Positions 16,963 to 25,224 of a DNA stretch of 64,000 nucleotides are shown here, piece after piece. Position numbers and translations under genes: made by a program. Below the pieces are notes generated by a model. It saw nothing but the letters and a program-made list of their open reading frames with translations. It made no database searches and was not told the DNA's origin. The stretch covers positions 1-64,000 of the forward strand of contig NZ_JAJHNP010000030.1 of assembly GCF_020819595.1 (NCBI RefSeq), in the 5' to 3' direction. Position 1 is the stretch's first letter. Each line of letters starts with the position of its first letter. This DNA is from Streptomyces barringtoniae (lineage in GTDB: Bacteria; Actinomycetota; Actinomycetes; Streptomycetales; Streptomycetaceae).

Positions 16963-17907
16963 ATGGAACTCCACACCCTCGTCCAGCTCACCACCGGTGC
17001 GACGCTGCTGGCCTGCGTCCTGGCGGTGGCCGGCGTGCACGCCTACGCCTCGGGCCGAGCCCAGCGCGCCGCCCTCGTGGACCGGCTCACCCACACCGGC
17101 CCGGTCCCGGCGACCGGCCGCAGGCGCCGCTTCCGCGACCTGGACCGGCGACTGCGCCGCACCCGCCTCGGCCGCTGGCTGGAACTCCGGCTGGCCGCGA
17201 CCGGGCTGGACGTCACCCCGGGCGAGTTCTTCGTCTACATCCTGGCCACGGTCGCCGCGCTCTGGCTGATCGGCCAGGCCACCCTCGCCCCCTTCTTCGG
17301 CCCGATCGCCGGCCTCCTCGGCGTCTGGGCGGCCGTGCAGTTCCTCAACTGGCAGCGGCAGAAACGCATCGAACGCTTCATCAACCAACTCCCCGAACTC
17401 GCCCGCATCCTGGCCAACGCCACCCAGGCGGGCCTCGCCCTGCGCACCGCGATCGGCATGGCGGCGGAGGAACTGGAGGCCCCGGCGGGCGAGGAACTGG
17501 GCAAGGTCAGCGACCAGTTGGCCATCGGCCACTCCCTCGACGACGCGCTGGGCGAGCTGGCGGACCGGCTGCCGTCCCGGGAGCTGGTCGTCCTCGTCAC
17601 GACCCTGGTCCTGTCCAACCGGGCAGGAGGCCAGGTGGTGTCGGCCCTGCGGAACCTGACCGAGACCCTGGAGGAACGCAAGGAGACCCGGCGCGAGATC
17701 CGCACCCAGCTCTCCCAGGTGACCATGACGTCGTACGCCGTCCCCGTCCTCGGAGTCGGCGCGCTCTTCCTCATGAACGGCGTCAAGGACGGCGCGCTGG
17801 CCCGCATGACCGGCTCACCGGCCGGCCAGGCCTGCGTGCTCATCGCGTTCGCCATGTACGCCGTCGGATTCGTCCTCATCCGGCGCCTGAGCCGGATCGA
17901 CGTGTGA
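16963..17907 (+). CDS. TadB inner-membrane platform protein
   Basis: A 314-residue type II secretion F-domain protein. One N-terminal membrane helix, a middle pair (VYILATVAALWLIG, FFGPIAGLLGVWAAVQFL), the GspF domain (LARILANATQAGLALRTAIGMAAEEL to VLSNRAGGQVVSALRNLTETLEERKETRREI) and two C-terminal helices are visible. TadB and TadC together form the membrane platform on which CpaF acts. It begins 7 nt after cpaF and ends 13 nt before tadC. Confidence 0.88.
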   Translation: MELHTLVQLTTGATLLACVLAVAGVHAYASGRAQRAALVDRLTHTGPVPATGRRRRFRDLDRRLRRTRLGRWLELRLAATGLDVTPGEFFVYILATVAALWLIGQATLAPFFGPIAGLLGVWAAVQFLNWQRQKRIERFINQLPELARILANATQAGLALRTAIGMAAEELEAPAGEELGKVSDQLAIGHSLDDALGELADRLPSRELVVLVTTLVLSNRAGGQVVSALRNLTETLEERKETRREIRTQLSQVTMTSYAVPVLGVGALFLMNGVKDGALARMTGSPAGQACVLIAFAMYAVGFVLIRRLSRIDV

Positions 17908-17920
17908 GGGGGGCGGCCCG

Positions 17921-18811
17921 GTGATCGGACTCCTGCTCGCACTCCTGATGGGCCTCGGCGTCTGGGGCGCCTTCGCCGGCCTGCGCATGTACCGCGCGGA
18001 GGCGAAACTCCCCGGTGACCTGGCGGTGGCCCTGGAGGTCGGCGCCACCCGCACCGGCGCCGTGGGCTCGGTCGTCGACCGGATGGGCATGCGCTACGCC
18101 CCCGCCGTGCTGCGCCTGATGGGCCCGCGCCTGGTGGCCAAGTACCGCCGCAAGATCGACCTCGCCGGCAACCCCGGCGGCCTGACCATCGACCGCTACG
18201 CCGCCCGCCGCGCGGTCTACGGCGCGCTGGGCGCGGTCGGCTGCCTGGTGTTCCTGTTGCGGGGCCAGTGGTTCGTGGCCGTGCTCCTGCTCCTGTTCGG
18301 CGCCTTCTGGACCGAGGTCGGCATCTGGTCGGCGATCCGCGTCCGCAAGGACGTCATCGAGCGCACGCTGCCGGACTTCCTGGACGTGCTGGCGGTGGTG
18401 GTCAGCGCGGGGCTGGGCTTCCGCCAGGCCCTGGACCGGGTGGCGACGAGGTACGAGGGCCCATGGGCGGACGAACTGAGCATCACCCTCCGCCAGATGG
18501 ACCTCGGCATGAGCCGCCGCCAGGCCTTCGCGGAGCTGAGGCGGAGGAACGACTCGGAACAGGTGGCGATGTTCGTGACGGCACTGCAGCAGGGGGAGGA
18601 GCTGGGCGCCCCGATCGTGGACACACTGGTCTCGCTGGCCAAGGACATGCGCCGCACCGACGCCCAGAACGCCCGCCGCAAGGCCGCGCGCGCGGTGCCC
18701 AGGGCCACACTGATGATCACCACGTTCATGGTCCCGGCCACGATGCTCCTGCTGGGCGCGGGCCTGATCCTCGGCTCCGGCGTGGACTTCGGCTCGCTCA
18801 CGGGGAAGTGA
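17921..18811 (+). CDS. TadC inner-membrane platform protein
   Basis: A 296-residue GspF-domain protein and partner of TadB. It has an N-terminal helix (LLLALLMGLGVWGAFAGL), a hydrophobic hairpin around residues 100-130 and the F domain (LPDFLDVLAVVVSAGLGFRQALDRVA, GAPIVDTLVSLAKDMRR), with a final membrane helix (TTFMVPATMLLLGAGLIL). The GTG start at 17921 has a GAGGGGGG stretch upstream. It ends 6 nt before the sensor kinase, so the kinase appears to be part of the pilus operon. Confidence 0.87.
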   Translation: MIGLLLALLMGLGVWGAFAGLRMYRAEAKLPGDLAVALEVGATRTGAVGSVVDRMGMRYAPAVLRLMGPRLVAKYRRKIDLAGNPGGLTIDRYAARRAVYGALGAVGCLVFLLRGQWFVAVLLLLFGAFWTEVGIWSAIRVRKDVIERTLPDFLDVLAVVVSAGLGFRQALDRVATRYEGPWADELSITLRQMDLGMSRRQAFAELRRRNDSEQVAMFVTALQQGEELGAPIVDTLVSLAKDMRRTDAQNARRKAARAVPRATLMITTFMVPATMLLLGAGLILGSGVDFGSLTGK

Positions 18812-18817
18812 GCGGAC

Positions 18818-20314
18818 GTGACGGTGGCGGGACTGACGGGACGCGGCGGAGGACGGCACTTCGGCGGCGGCCGGGTGCGGGCGGCCGCCGGCCGGTTCGT
18901 ACACCGGGTGGGCCGTGCGGGCCTTCTGGGCCGTGCGGGCCGGTCGAAGCCGGCGGCCGACATGGCGGACGGAGCCGGCCCTGCGGTGGACCATGCCGTA
19001 GGCCCTGCGGTACTGCCCTCGGAGAAGATCCAGGTCCGTGCACTGCAGGCGATGTGCCGGCAGGTCTTCGGCTTCCGCCTGGCCATGATCGCCCTGGCCG
19101 CGCCCGCCGCGCTGCTGCACGCGGCCCCGGGCCTGGGCGCCCGCCTGGTGGGCGCGGCCGTGGTGGTCACGTTCATGGTGTCCTACGTCCTCTTCCGCGA
19201 CTGGGAGCGCTTCGGCCCCCTCCTGCTGCGCCACCCCAGCCTCCTCGCCGCCGACACCCTCTTCGGCTCGTTCCTGCTGGTCTCGGCCGGCCCGGACACC
19301 ACCCTCGCCTACGTCAGCGTCTGCACCCCGCTCCTGGCAGGACTGGTCTACAGCTGGCGGGGCGCGGCGTGTTTCGCCTCCCTCCAGTCCCTGATCCTGC
19401 TCCTGGTCCACGCCACCCTGAAGGCCGACCGCCACGCACCGGTCGCCGAGGCCCTTCTCCTGCCCGGCCTGTGCGTCATCGCCGGCGCCATGGGCTCGAC
19501 CCTGCGCAACCTGATGCTCCGCTTCGGCGCCGCGACCCACGCCCTGACGACGGTCCAGGCCCGCCTCGCGGCGGCGGAGGCGGTGAGCGCGGAACGCGCC
19601 CGGCTGGCACGCGAGATGCACGACTCCGTGGCCAAGACCCTGTACGGCGTGGCCCTCGCGGCGGACGGCCTGGCGGCGACGGCCTCGACGGACACTCCCG
19701 ACCCCGACCACATCCGGCAACAGGCGGAACTGGTGTCCCGCTCGGCGCGCAGGGCGGCGGCGGAGTCCAGGGAACTCCTGACGGACCTGCGCCGGCAGCA
19801 GCCGGATGCGCTCGACGCGGGCGGGACGACGGTGTGGCGCGAACTGACCGACGTGACCCGCGACTTCACGGCCCGCACGGGCCTGAGGGTCACCTGCTCC
19901 TGGCCGAACGGCAGCGACGGGGAAGGCAGGGGCGGTCGGGACACGGCCCGGGACCGCGGCCTTCCCGCTCTGCCCGCCGCCCTGGCCCGACACCTCCTCT
20001 CCATCACCACGGAAGCGCTGGAGAACGCCCACCGCCACGCGTGCGCGACCCGTGTGGAGGTGAGGGCGGCGCTGCACGGAGGTCTGCTGCGCCTCACGAT
20101 CCACGACGACGGCCGGGGCCTCCCGCCCGGCACCACACTCGAACGGCTCCGCGACTCCGGCCACTTCGGCCTGCTCGGCATGGTGGAGCGGGCCGGGCAG
20201 GCGGGCGCCCGGATCCGCATCGGCCGGGGCGGCCATGAGCGCGGTACGGAGGTGCGCGTGGAAGTTCCCCTGTCGTCCTTGAACGGCTCCGACCCCGCAT
20301 CCCGGGAACCCTGA
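18818..20314 (+). CDS. membrane sensor histidine kinase of the pilus locus (NarL-partner type)
   Basis: A 498-residue HPK7-type kinase. After an Arg/Gly-rich N-terminus there are about four to five membrane helices (residues 85-235: FRLAMIALAAPAALLHAAPG, LVGAAVVVTFMVSYVLF, DTLFGSFLLVS, FASLQSLILLLVHATL, LLLPGLCVIAGAMG). The dimerisation/phosphoacceptor helix contains ARLAREMHDSVAKTLYG with His268. The HATPase domain carries the N box (ALENAHRHA) and DDGRGLPPG. No periplasmic sensor domain is evident, so the signal is probably within the membrane. Gaps of 6 nt to tadC and 11 nt to the response regulator indicate cotranscription. It presumably controls pilus expression or another developmental output. 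Confidence 0.9.
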   Translation: MTVAGLTGRGGGRHFGGGRVRAAAGRFVHRVGRAGLLGRAGRSKPAADMADGAGPAVDHAVGPAVLPSEKIQVRALQAMCRQVFGFRLAMIALAAPAALLHAAPGLGARLVGAAVVVTFMVSYVLFRDWERFGPLLLRHPSLLAADTLFGSFLLVSAGPDTTLAYVSVCTPLLAGLVYSWRGAACFASLQSLILLLVHATLKADRHAPVAEALLLPGLCVIAGAMGSTLRNLMLRFGAATHALTTVQARLAAAEAVSAERARLAREMHDSVAKTLYGVALAADGLAATASTDTPDPDHIRQQAELVSRSARRAAAESRELLTDLRRQQPDALDAGGTTVWRELTDVTRDFTARTGLRVTCSWPNGSDGEGRGGRDTARDRGLPALPAALARHLLSITTEALENAHRHACATRVEVRAALHGGLLRLTIHDDGRGLPPGTTLERLRDSGHFGLLGMVERAGQAGARIRIGRGGHERGTEVRVEVPLSSLNGSDPASREP

Positions 20315-20325
20315 GAGGAGGCGCC

Positions 20326-21081
20326 ATGCAGCACAGTGACCCCTGGCCGGAGGCCACCTCGCCACCGCCTCCCCCGCCCCTGCGCCTGCTGGTGGCCGAC
20401 GACAACCCCGTGGTCCGGGCGGGCCTGACGGCGCTGCTCTCGGGCCGCGCGGACACCACGGTGGTGGCGGAGGCGACGGACGGCCGGGAGGCGTACGAGG
20501 CGGCCGTACGGCACCGCCCGGACGTCATCCTCCTCGACGTCCGCATGCCCGGAGTCGACGGAATCTCGGCATTGCCGCACCTGGTGCGGCTGGCGCCGGT
20601 CATGATGCTCACCTACAGCCACGAGACGGAGACCGTGCGGGAGGCGTTGCGGCTGGGGGCTGGGGGATACCTGGTGCACGGCGAGTTCACGACGGAGCAG
20701 CTGGTGCGCGCGGTGCGCGATGTCCGGGAGGGGCGGCCGCATGTGACCCCGGGCGCGACGAAGGCGTTGCTGTCGGCGCTACGATCGAGTGCACCTGCAC
20801 ACACGGAACCCCAAGTCCCTCAATTTTTAGGGAAAAACTCACCACAAGTTCTTTCGCAACTGCAATCCTCCATGGGACAGTCAGTCCGTTCACGTTTCCG
20901 GCTGAGCACAAGGGAGGCGGAGATCATGGACCTCATCGCATCCGGCATGACCAACCAGCAGATCGCCGCCGCCTGCTTCATCTCCGAGAAGACGGTCAAG
21001 AACCACATCAACCGCATCTTCGCCAAGCTCCAGACCGCCACCCGGTCCCAGGCGGCCGCGAAGTGGCTGGGGGTGGCCTGA
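20326..21081 (+). CDS. NarL/LuxR-family response regulator with a TTA codon
   Basis: A 251-residue regulator. The receiver domain has DD25-26 and the phosphoacceptor Asp71 in VILLDVRMPG; a LuxR-type HTH closes the protein (LSTREAEIMDLIASGMTNQQIAAACFISEKTVKNHI). Between them is an unusually long linker (about residues 150-195) with Gln/Ser/Asn-rich sequence and AT-rich codons unlike the rest of the gene. It includes TTA for Leu168 (20827-20829), the only in-frame TTA found by eye in the window. In Streptomyces TTA is read by the developmentally controlled bldA tRNA, so full-length regulator should appear only when bldA is active. The receiver alone lies upstream of the TTA. It is paired with the kinase at 18818. 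Confidence 0.9.
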   Translation: MQHSDPWPEATSPPPPPPLRLLVADDNPVVRAGLTALLSGRADTTVVAEATDGREAYEAAVRHRPDVILLDVRMPGVDGISALPHLVRLAPVMMLTYSHETETVREALRLGAGGYLVHGEFTTEQLVRAVRDVREGRPHVTPGATKALLSALRSSAPAHTEPQVPQFLGKNSPQVLSQLQSSMGQSVRSRFRLSTREAEIMDLIASGMTNQQIAAACFISEKTVKNHINRIFAKLQTATRSQAAAKWLGVA

Positions 21082-21212
21082 GATGGGTGCCCGGGGGAGC
21101 GGACGGCGGAGGGAAGGGGAATGGGTCCGGGGTTGGGCCCTGGGGCCCTCTCGCGGGCGCGGCGTTCCGGCCTACGTTTTCCGGATCGGAGGCGAGTCCG
21201 GAGGGGACCACC

Positions 21213-21410
21213 ATGAACAACTGGTTCAACACCACCGTCGCGTACCTGCAGGCCCGTGTTGCTCGCAGCGACAGGGGGCAGACCGCGGTGGAGTACCTCG
21301 GCATCATTGCGGTGGTGGTGGCGATCGTGTTGGCGATCACGGGCACGAGCATCGGGCAGACGATCTTCGATGCGATCAGGAACAAGATCTCCGAAGTCAC
21401 CGGCGGCTGA
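21213..21410 (+). CDS. Flp-type major pilin
   Basis: A 65-residue prepilin. A charged leader of about 20 residues ends in RGQTAVEYLG, where the Flp prepilin site falls after the Gly (G|QTAVEY). The mature protein is a single hydrophobic helix (LGIIAVVVAIVLAITGTSI) with a short polar tail. Size and motif match Flp pilins of Tad systems. GGAGGGG lies seven bases before ATG 21213. The 131-base gap before it may hold its own promoter, useful for a highly expressed subunit. The next gene starts within its stop codon (TGATG). Confidence 0.9.
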   Translation: MNNWFNTTVAYLQARVARSDRGQTAVEYLGIIAVVVAIVLAITGTSIGQTIFDAIRNKISEVTGG

Positions 21411-22003
21411 TGCCTCCACGCCGCGACGCAGGGCAGGCCTTCCCCATCTACATCACGGTGGTGGCAGGCCTGCTCTTTCTTGCGTTGGCCTACCTCGCGG
21501 TCGGCCAGGCGTCGGTGAATCGCAGCGGGGCCCAGACGGCGGCCGACGCGGCAGCGCTCGCGGCGGCCCAGAGCGAGCGTGATCAACTCGCCGCCCAGTG
21601 GGTGAAGGTGCTGCCCGACCCCGCGAAGTGGCAGGCCGTCTTCGAGGGCAGGGCGACGATCGTCGGCCCCGGCCCGTGCCTGCGGGCCGGCCAACTCGCC
21701 ACGCAGAACCATGCCGTGCTGAACGGCTGCTCGCCGCAGGGGTTGCTGAAGTACCGGGTCGACGTGCAGACCGACAAGTCGGTCGGCCGGTCTGTCGTGC
21801 CCGGGTCGGAGAACTACCAGTCGACGGCTTCCGCCACCGCCGAGATCACGTCCCTCTGTACCTTCGAGCCCCCCGCCGGGGGTACCGGCGGCGACGCGCT
21901 GCCCCCACTCACCTGCAACGGCAAGGTCTGGCATCTGAAGCCGGACGACACGACGGGGCTGCCGAAGCCCGAAGACCTCTTCGACGTCCACCTGGCCGAC
22001 TGA
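21410..22003 (+). CDS. TadG-like pilus-associated membrane protein
   Basis: A 197-residue protein with a positively charged start and GQAFPIYITVVAGLLFLALAYLAVGQA, the N-terminal helix typical of actinobacterial TadE/TadG-like (Rv3654c-type) proteins. An Ala-rich helix (TAADAAALAAAQSERDQLAAQW) follows. The extracellular part has four Cys that could form two disulfides. Its ATG overlaps the pilin stop by one base. It is probably a minor pilus or anchoring component. Confidence 0.8.
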   Translation: MPPRRDAGQAFPIYITVVAGLLFLALAYLAVGQASVNRSGAQTAADAAALAAAQSERDQLAAQWVKVLPDPAKWQAVFEGRATIVGPGPCLRAGQLATQNHAVLNGCSPQGLLKYRVDVQTDKSVGRSVVPGSENYQSTASATAEITSLCTFEPPAGGTGGDALPPLTCNGKVWHLKPDDTTGLPKPEDLFDVHLAD

Positions 22004-22037
22004 CGAGCGAACGATCAATGACGAAGGAAGCGGAGCG

Positions 22038-22619
22038 ATGAGCATTCGGTTCACTGCGAAGGCCCGCAGGGGGATGGTCGCATTGACCGTTGTGGCTGGT
22101 CTGGCTGTCGGGGTGGCCGGCTGCGGCGGAGGAGCCGGCGACGACAAGAAGCCGCACAGTTCCGCGTCCGCTTCCCAGGGAGGCAACTCCGGCCCGAGCG
22201 CCCAGGAGGGGCAATCGGACCAACCGTTGGCCGAACTGAAGGGCTCGGACGGCCTGCTTCTCCAGATCACCTCCGTGCAACGTGATTCTGGCGGCTTCGT
22301 CACCGTGAACGGCACGATGAAGAACGACGGTGCCGGTGACCTGCTCATCCCGTCCGCACTCAGCGGAAATGAAACCGAGATCACCAAGAACGGTCCGTCC
22401 CTGGGCGGAGCCACCCTTGTCGACTCCAAGGGCAAGAAGCGCTACTACGTACTGCGCGACACAGAGGGCCGCCCGCTCACCACGACCGGCCTCGGCACGC
22501 TCAAGGCGGGTCAGTCGCTGCCGGTCTTCATGCAGTTCCCTTCGCCGCCCACAGGCACCACTGAGGTGACCCTCCAACTGCCCACCCTCTCCTCCGCCAC
22601 CATCAAGATCTCCGGGTGA
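22038..22619 (+). CDS. lipoprotein of the Tad locus, function unknown
   Basis: A 193-residue secreted lipoprotein. The signal peptide ends in a lipobox VAGC near residue 29, followed by a Ser/Gly/Gln-rich linker. The C-terminal 130 residues look like an all-beta immunoglobulin-like or DUF4352-like domain (LLLQITSVQRDSGGFVTVNGTMKNDGAGDLLIP, LPVFMQFPSPPTGTTEVTLQLP). It starts 34 nt after the TadG-like gene and ends 7 nt before the OmpA-domain gene, so it belongs to the operon. A role in tethering the pilus to membrane or wall is inference. Confidence 0.75.
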   Translation: MSIRFTAKARRGMVALTVVAGLAVGVAGCGGGAGDDKKPHSSASASQGGNSGPSAQEGQSDQPLAELKGSDGLLLQITSVQRDSGGFVTVNGTMKNDGAGDLLIPSALSGNETEITKNGPSLGGATLVDSKGKKRYYVLRDTEGRPLTTTGLGTLKAGQSLPVFMQFPSPPTGTTEVTLQLPTLSSATIKISG

Positions 22620-22626
22620 GGCCGAA

Positions 22627-23241
22627 GTGACCACCCCCCGTCTCGCCCTCACCCTCGCCGTCGTCCCCCTCCTCCTCGCGGTCACCCCGGCCCAGGCCGA
22701 CGACACGGACCCGAGTCAGCCCCCGGACACCGCGCCCTCCGCCGCCGCCCCGGTGAAGGTCGATCCCACCGACCCGGACCTCAAGCTCCCCGAGGGCGCC
22801 ACGCTCGCCGCGCCCAAGGTGCTGGACATCAAGTCGGTCGTGGAGGACCAGAGCGGGGACGAGCGGCGCGAGGACACCAACGCCGACGTCACCTTCGCAC
22901 TGCAGGCCGAGGTGCTCTTCAGCAAGGACAGCGCGAAACTCAGCGACGAGGCGAAGGGCCGCATCGCGACCATCGCCGAGGAGATCAAGAAGCAGAACGC
23001 GACCCAGGTCCGCGTCTTCGGCTTCACGGACAACCTCGGCTCGTCCGCCCACGGCGACGTCCTGTCCAGGCAGCGCGCCAACGCCGTACAGGCCGTCCTG
23101 GACCAGGACCTGAACGACCCGAACGTCACCTTCGAGGTCCGCGGCTACGGCGAGCAGTACCCGATCGCCGACAACTCCACGGAGGAGGGCCGCAGGAAGA
23201 ACCGCCGCGTCGAGGTGTCGTTCCCGCGCTCGGAGAGCTGA
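22627..23241 (+). CDS. secreted OmpA-domain (peptidoglycan-binding) protein
   Basis: A 204-residue exported protein. A signal peptide (LALTLAVVPLLLAVTPAQA) is followed by a Pro/Ala/Asp-rich linker and a C-terminal OmpA-like domain (VLFSKDSAKLSDEAKGRIATIAEEI, VRVFGFTDNLGSSAHGDVLSRQRANAVQAVL, VRGYGEQYPIADNSTEEGRRKNRRVEV). The FTDNxGs...LSxxRA and NRRVE motifs are those that bind diaminopimelate in peptidoglycan. It is last in the Tad locus. Tad operons of diderms also carry an OmpA-like gene; here it probably fixes the pilus base to the wall. Confidence 0.85.
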   Translation: MTTPRLALTLAVVPLLLAVTPAQADDTDPSQPPDTAPSAAAPVKVDPTDPDLKLPEGATLAAPKVLDIKSVVEDQSGDERREDTNADVTFALQAEVLFSKDSAKLSDEAKGRIATIAEEIKKQNATQVRVFGFTDNLGSSAHGDVLSRQRANAVQAVLDQDLNDPNVTFEVRGYGEQYPIADNSTEEGRRKNRRVEVSFPRSES

Positions 23242-23292
23242 CGGGCCCGGATACCGGTTTCGTGTGAGTGGGTATCACCAGGAGTGAGGTCC

Positions 23293-23703
23293 CTACCCCG
23301 CCTCCACTGTGACTCGCACGCCCACCCGCACCCCCCACCACGCCATCGCCCCCGCCTCCGCCTCCAGTACGTGCCGGGCCCGCAGGCGGGGCAGGCCCAG
23401 GCGGCCCGGGGGCATGGTGCGGACGGCGAGGACGGTCAGGTGGCGGTCCAGGTAGGCGACGTCGATGGGAATGCGCATCCCGAACGTGTGCACACCGCTC
23501 GCCGGTGTCAGCAGCATCGCCCCGGCGACCGAGTCCCGCCCCAGCAGCCCCTTCGTCCGGGCCCGGTAGGAGGCCGCGATCTCCAGGGGGAGGGTCAACG
23601 GGGCGGCGGTCGGCTTCTCGCCGTCCTCGTCCCTCGGTGCCTCCCCGTCCCCGTCCCTCGGAACGATCAGTCTCCCCGACCCGTCCCGCCAGCGCCTTCC
23701 CAT
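23293..23703 (-). CDS. DUF192-family protein
   Basis: A 136-residue protein with the DUF192 core: EIAASYRARTKGLLGRDSVAGAMLLTPASGVHTFGMRIPIDVAYLD, then VLAVRTMPPGRLGLPRLRARHVLEAEAGAMAWWGV. The family has a small beta-barrel fold and no established biochemical role. ATG 23703 on the minus strand follows GGGAGGGGACAGG. It converges with the Tad locus end (52-bp gap). Actinobacterial Tad loci often have a DUF192 gene next to them, so a link to pilus biogenesis is possible but unproven. Confidence 0.78.
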   Translation of the reverse strand: MGRRWRDGSGRLIVPRDGDGEAPRDEDGEKPTAAPLTLPLEIAASYRARTKGLLGRDSVAGAMLLTPASGVHTFGMRIPIDVAYLDRHLTVLAVRTMPPGRLGLPRLRARHVLEAEAGAMAWWGVRVGVRVTVEAG

Positions 23704-23798
23704 GTCCCCTGTCCCCTCCCACGGCCCTGCGGCACAGACAACTCGCCGGTGACAAAACTCGGTTGCCACCCCGCCTCCTCCCCACTAGGAAGAGGTCC

Positions 23799-24677
23799 AT
23801 GACTGCACTCGGTGTCGTATTCCGCCCCCAGCTTCCCCCCGAGCGGCTGCGGGCGGTGGCCCGCGCGGCGGATGAAGCAGGGCTTGAGGAACTGTGGTTG
23901 TGGGAGGACTGTTTCCGGGAGGGCGGGATGACGACCGCCGCCGCGGCGCTCGCCTGGACCGAGCGGGTGCGGGTCGGTGTCGGGCTGCTGCCGGTGCCCC
24001 TCAGGAACGTGGCGCTCACCGCGATGGAGTCCGCCTCCCTGCACCGGATGTTCCCGGGCCGCGCGACCCTCGTCGTCGGGCATGGCGTGCAGGACTGGAT
24101 GGGGCAGGTCGGCGCCCGCCCCGCTTCTCCGCTGACGCTGCTCGGCGAGCATCTCGACGCCCTGCGCGCCCTGTTGGGAGGTGAACGGCTCACCGTGCGC
24201 GGACGGTACGTCTCCCTGGACGACGTCGGCCTCGACTGGCCGCCGCAGGGTGCCGTGCCCGTGTTCGCCGGCGCCACCGGGCCGCGCACCCTCCGCCTGT
24301 CCGGCGCCAAGGCCGACGGTACGGTCCTGACCGCCGCCACCTCCCCGGACGGCGTACGCCAGGCCCGGCAGCTCATCGCGGAGGGGCAGAAGGAGGCAGG
24401 GGGTGATGCGTCGCGGCCGCACCAGGTCGTCGTGTATCTGCTCGCCGCCACGGGGCCCGGCGCCGACGCCCGGCTGCGGGCCGAACTCGTCGCCGAGGGG
24501 CTGGGGTCGGCCACGGATGTGGGGGTGGCGGGGGACGCGCGCGCCGTCGCCGCGGCCGTACGGCGGCTCGCCGAGGCCGGTGCCGACACCGTCGTGCTGC
24601 AGCCGACCGGGGACGAGCCCGACCCGGAGGGGTTCGTGCGGTTCGCCGCCGAGGAGGTCCGGCCGCTGCTGGACTGA
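23799..24677 (+). CDS. LLM-class (luciferase-like) flavin-dependent oxidoreductase
   Basis: A 292-residue bacterial-luciferase-like TIM-barrel protein. Landmarks are GVVFRPQLPPERLRAVARAADEAGLEELWLWED, RVRVGVGLLPVPLRN, FPGRATLVVGHGVQDWMGQVGA and VPVFAGATGPRTLRLSGAKADGTVLT. It would use FMN or F420 supplied by a reductase; many actinobacterial members use F420. ATG 23799 follows AGGAAGAGG. It is divergent from the DUF192 gene and stands alone. Substrate unknown. Confidence 0.85.
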   Translation: MTALGVVFRPQLPPERLRAVARAADEAGLEELWLWEDCFREGGMTTAAAALAWTERVRVGVGLLPVPLRNVALTAMESASLHRMFPGRATLVVGHGVQDWMGQVGARPASPLTLLGEHLDALRALLGGERLTVRGRYVSLDDVGLDWPPQGAVPVFAGATGPRTLRLSGAKADGTVLTAATSPDGVRQARQLIAEGQKEAGGDASRPHQVVVYLLAATGPGADARLRAELVAEGLGSATDVGVAGDARAVAAAVRRLAEAGADTVVLQPTGDEPDPEGFVRFAAEEVRPLLD

Positions 24678-24723
24678 CCTGACAGGGGGGGCGTTGTCAG
24701 TGGCGGCTGCCACACTGCCCGAC

Positions 24724-25224
24724 ATGACCGACAAGCGCGACGGGCGCGACAAGCACAGCGAAGTGAGCCTCCGGGGCGTCACGGACGCCGACCTGTACGT
24801 CCTGCTTGCCTATGAGCACGACCCGGAGGCCGTCCGGCGGTCGAGATTCACGCCCCGGCCGCGGGACGCCTTCCTCACGCACTGGCGGGAGCGCGTGCTG
24901 GGCGATCCCGACTGCCTCGTGCGGACGGTCACCGTCGGCGGCGAGGTCGCCGGGAGCGTCGTCTCCTGGACGGCGGACGACGAGCGGCGGTACGTGGGGT
25001 ACTGGCTCGGGCGGCCGTACTGGGGGCGCGGCGTCGGCACCCGCGCGCTCGGCCTGTTCCTGGAGCTGGAGCCTGTGCGGCCCCTGTACGCCGACCCCTT
25101 CGGCGGCAACACCGCCTCCGTCCGCCTGCTGGAGAGACACGGCTTCGAGCGGGCCGGCACGGTCCGGCACGGGGAGGACGAGCACATCCTCCTCGTCCTC
25201 GACGGGCCGGCGGCGCCCCGATGA
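24724..25224 (+). CDS. GNAT-family N-acetyltransferase
   Basis: A 166-residue acetyltransferase of the RimJ/RimL-like group. The acetyl-CoA site motif is YWLGRPYWGRGVGTRALGLFL (Q/R-x-x-G-x-G/A), followed by ADPFGGNTASVRLLERHGFERAGTVRHGEDEHILLVL, the usual C-terminal substrate half. No Shine-Dalgarno sequence is evident before ATG 24724, and CACACT lies several bases upstream, so it may be leaderless. Target unknown. It is followed directly by a broken deaminase gene. Confidence 0.83.
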   Translation: MTDKRDGRDKHSEVSLRGVTDADLYVLLAYEHDPEAVRRSRFTPRPRDAFLTHWRERVLGDPDCLVRTVTVGGEVAGSVVSWTADDERRYVGYWLGRPYWGRGVGTRALGLFLELEPVRPLYADPFGGNTASVRLLERHGFERAGTVRHGEDEHILLVLDGPAAPR

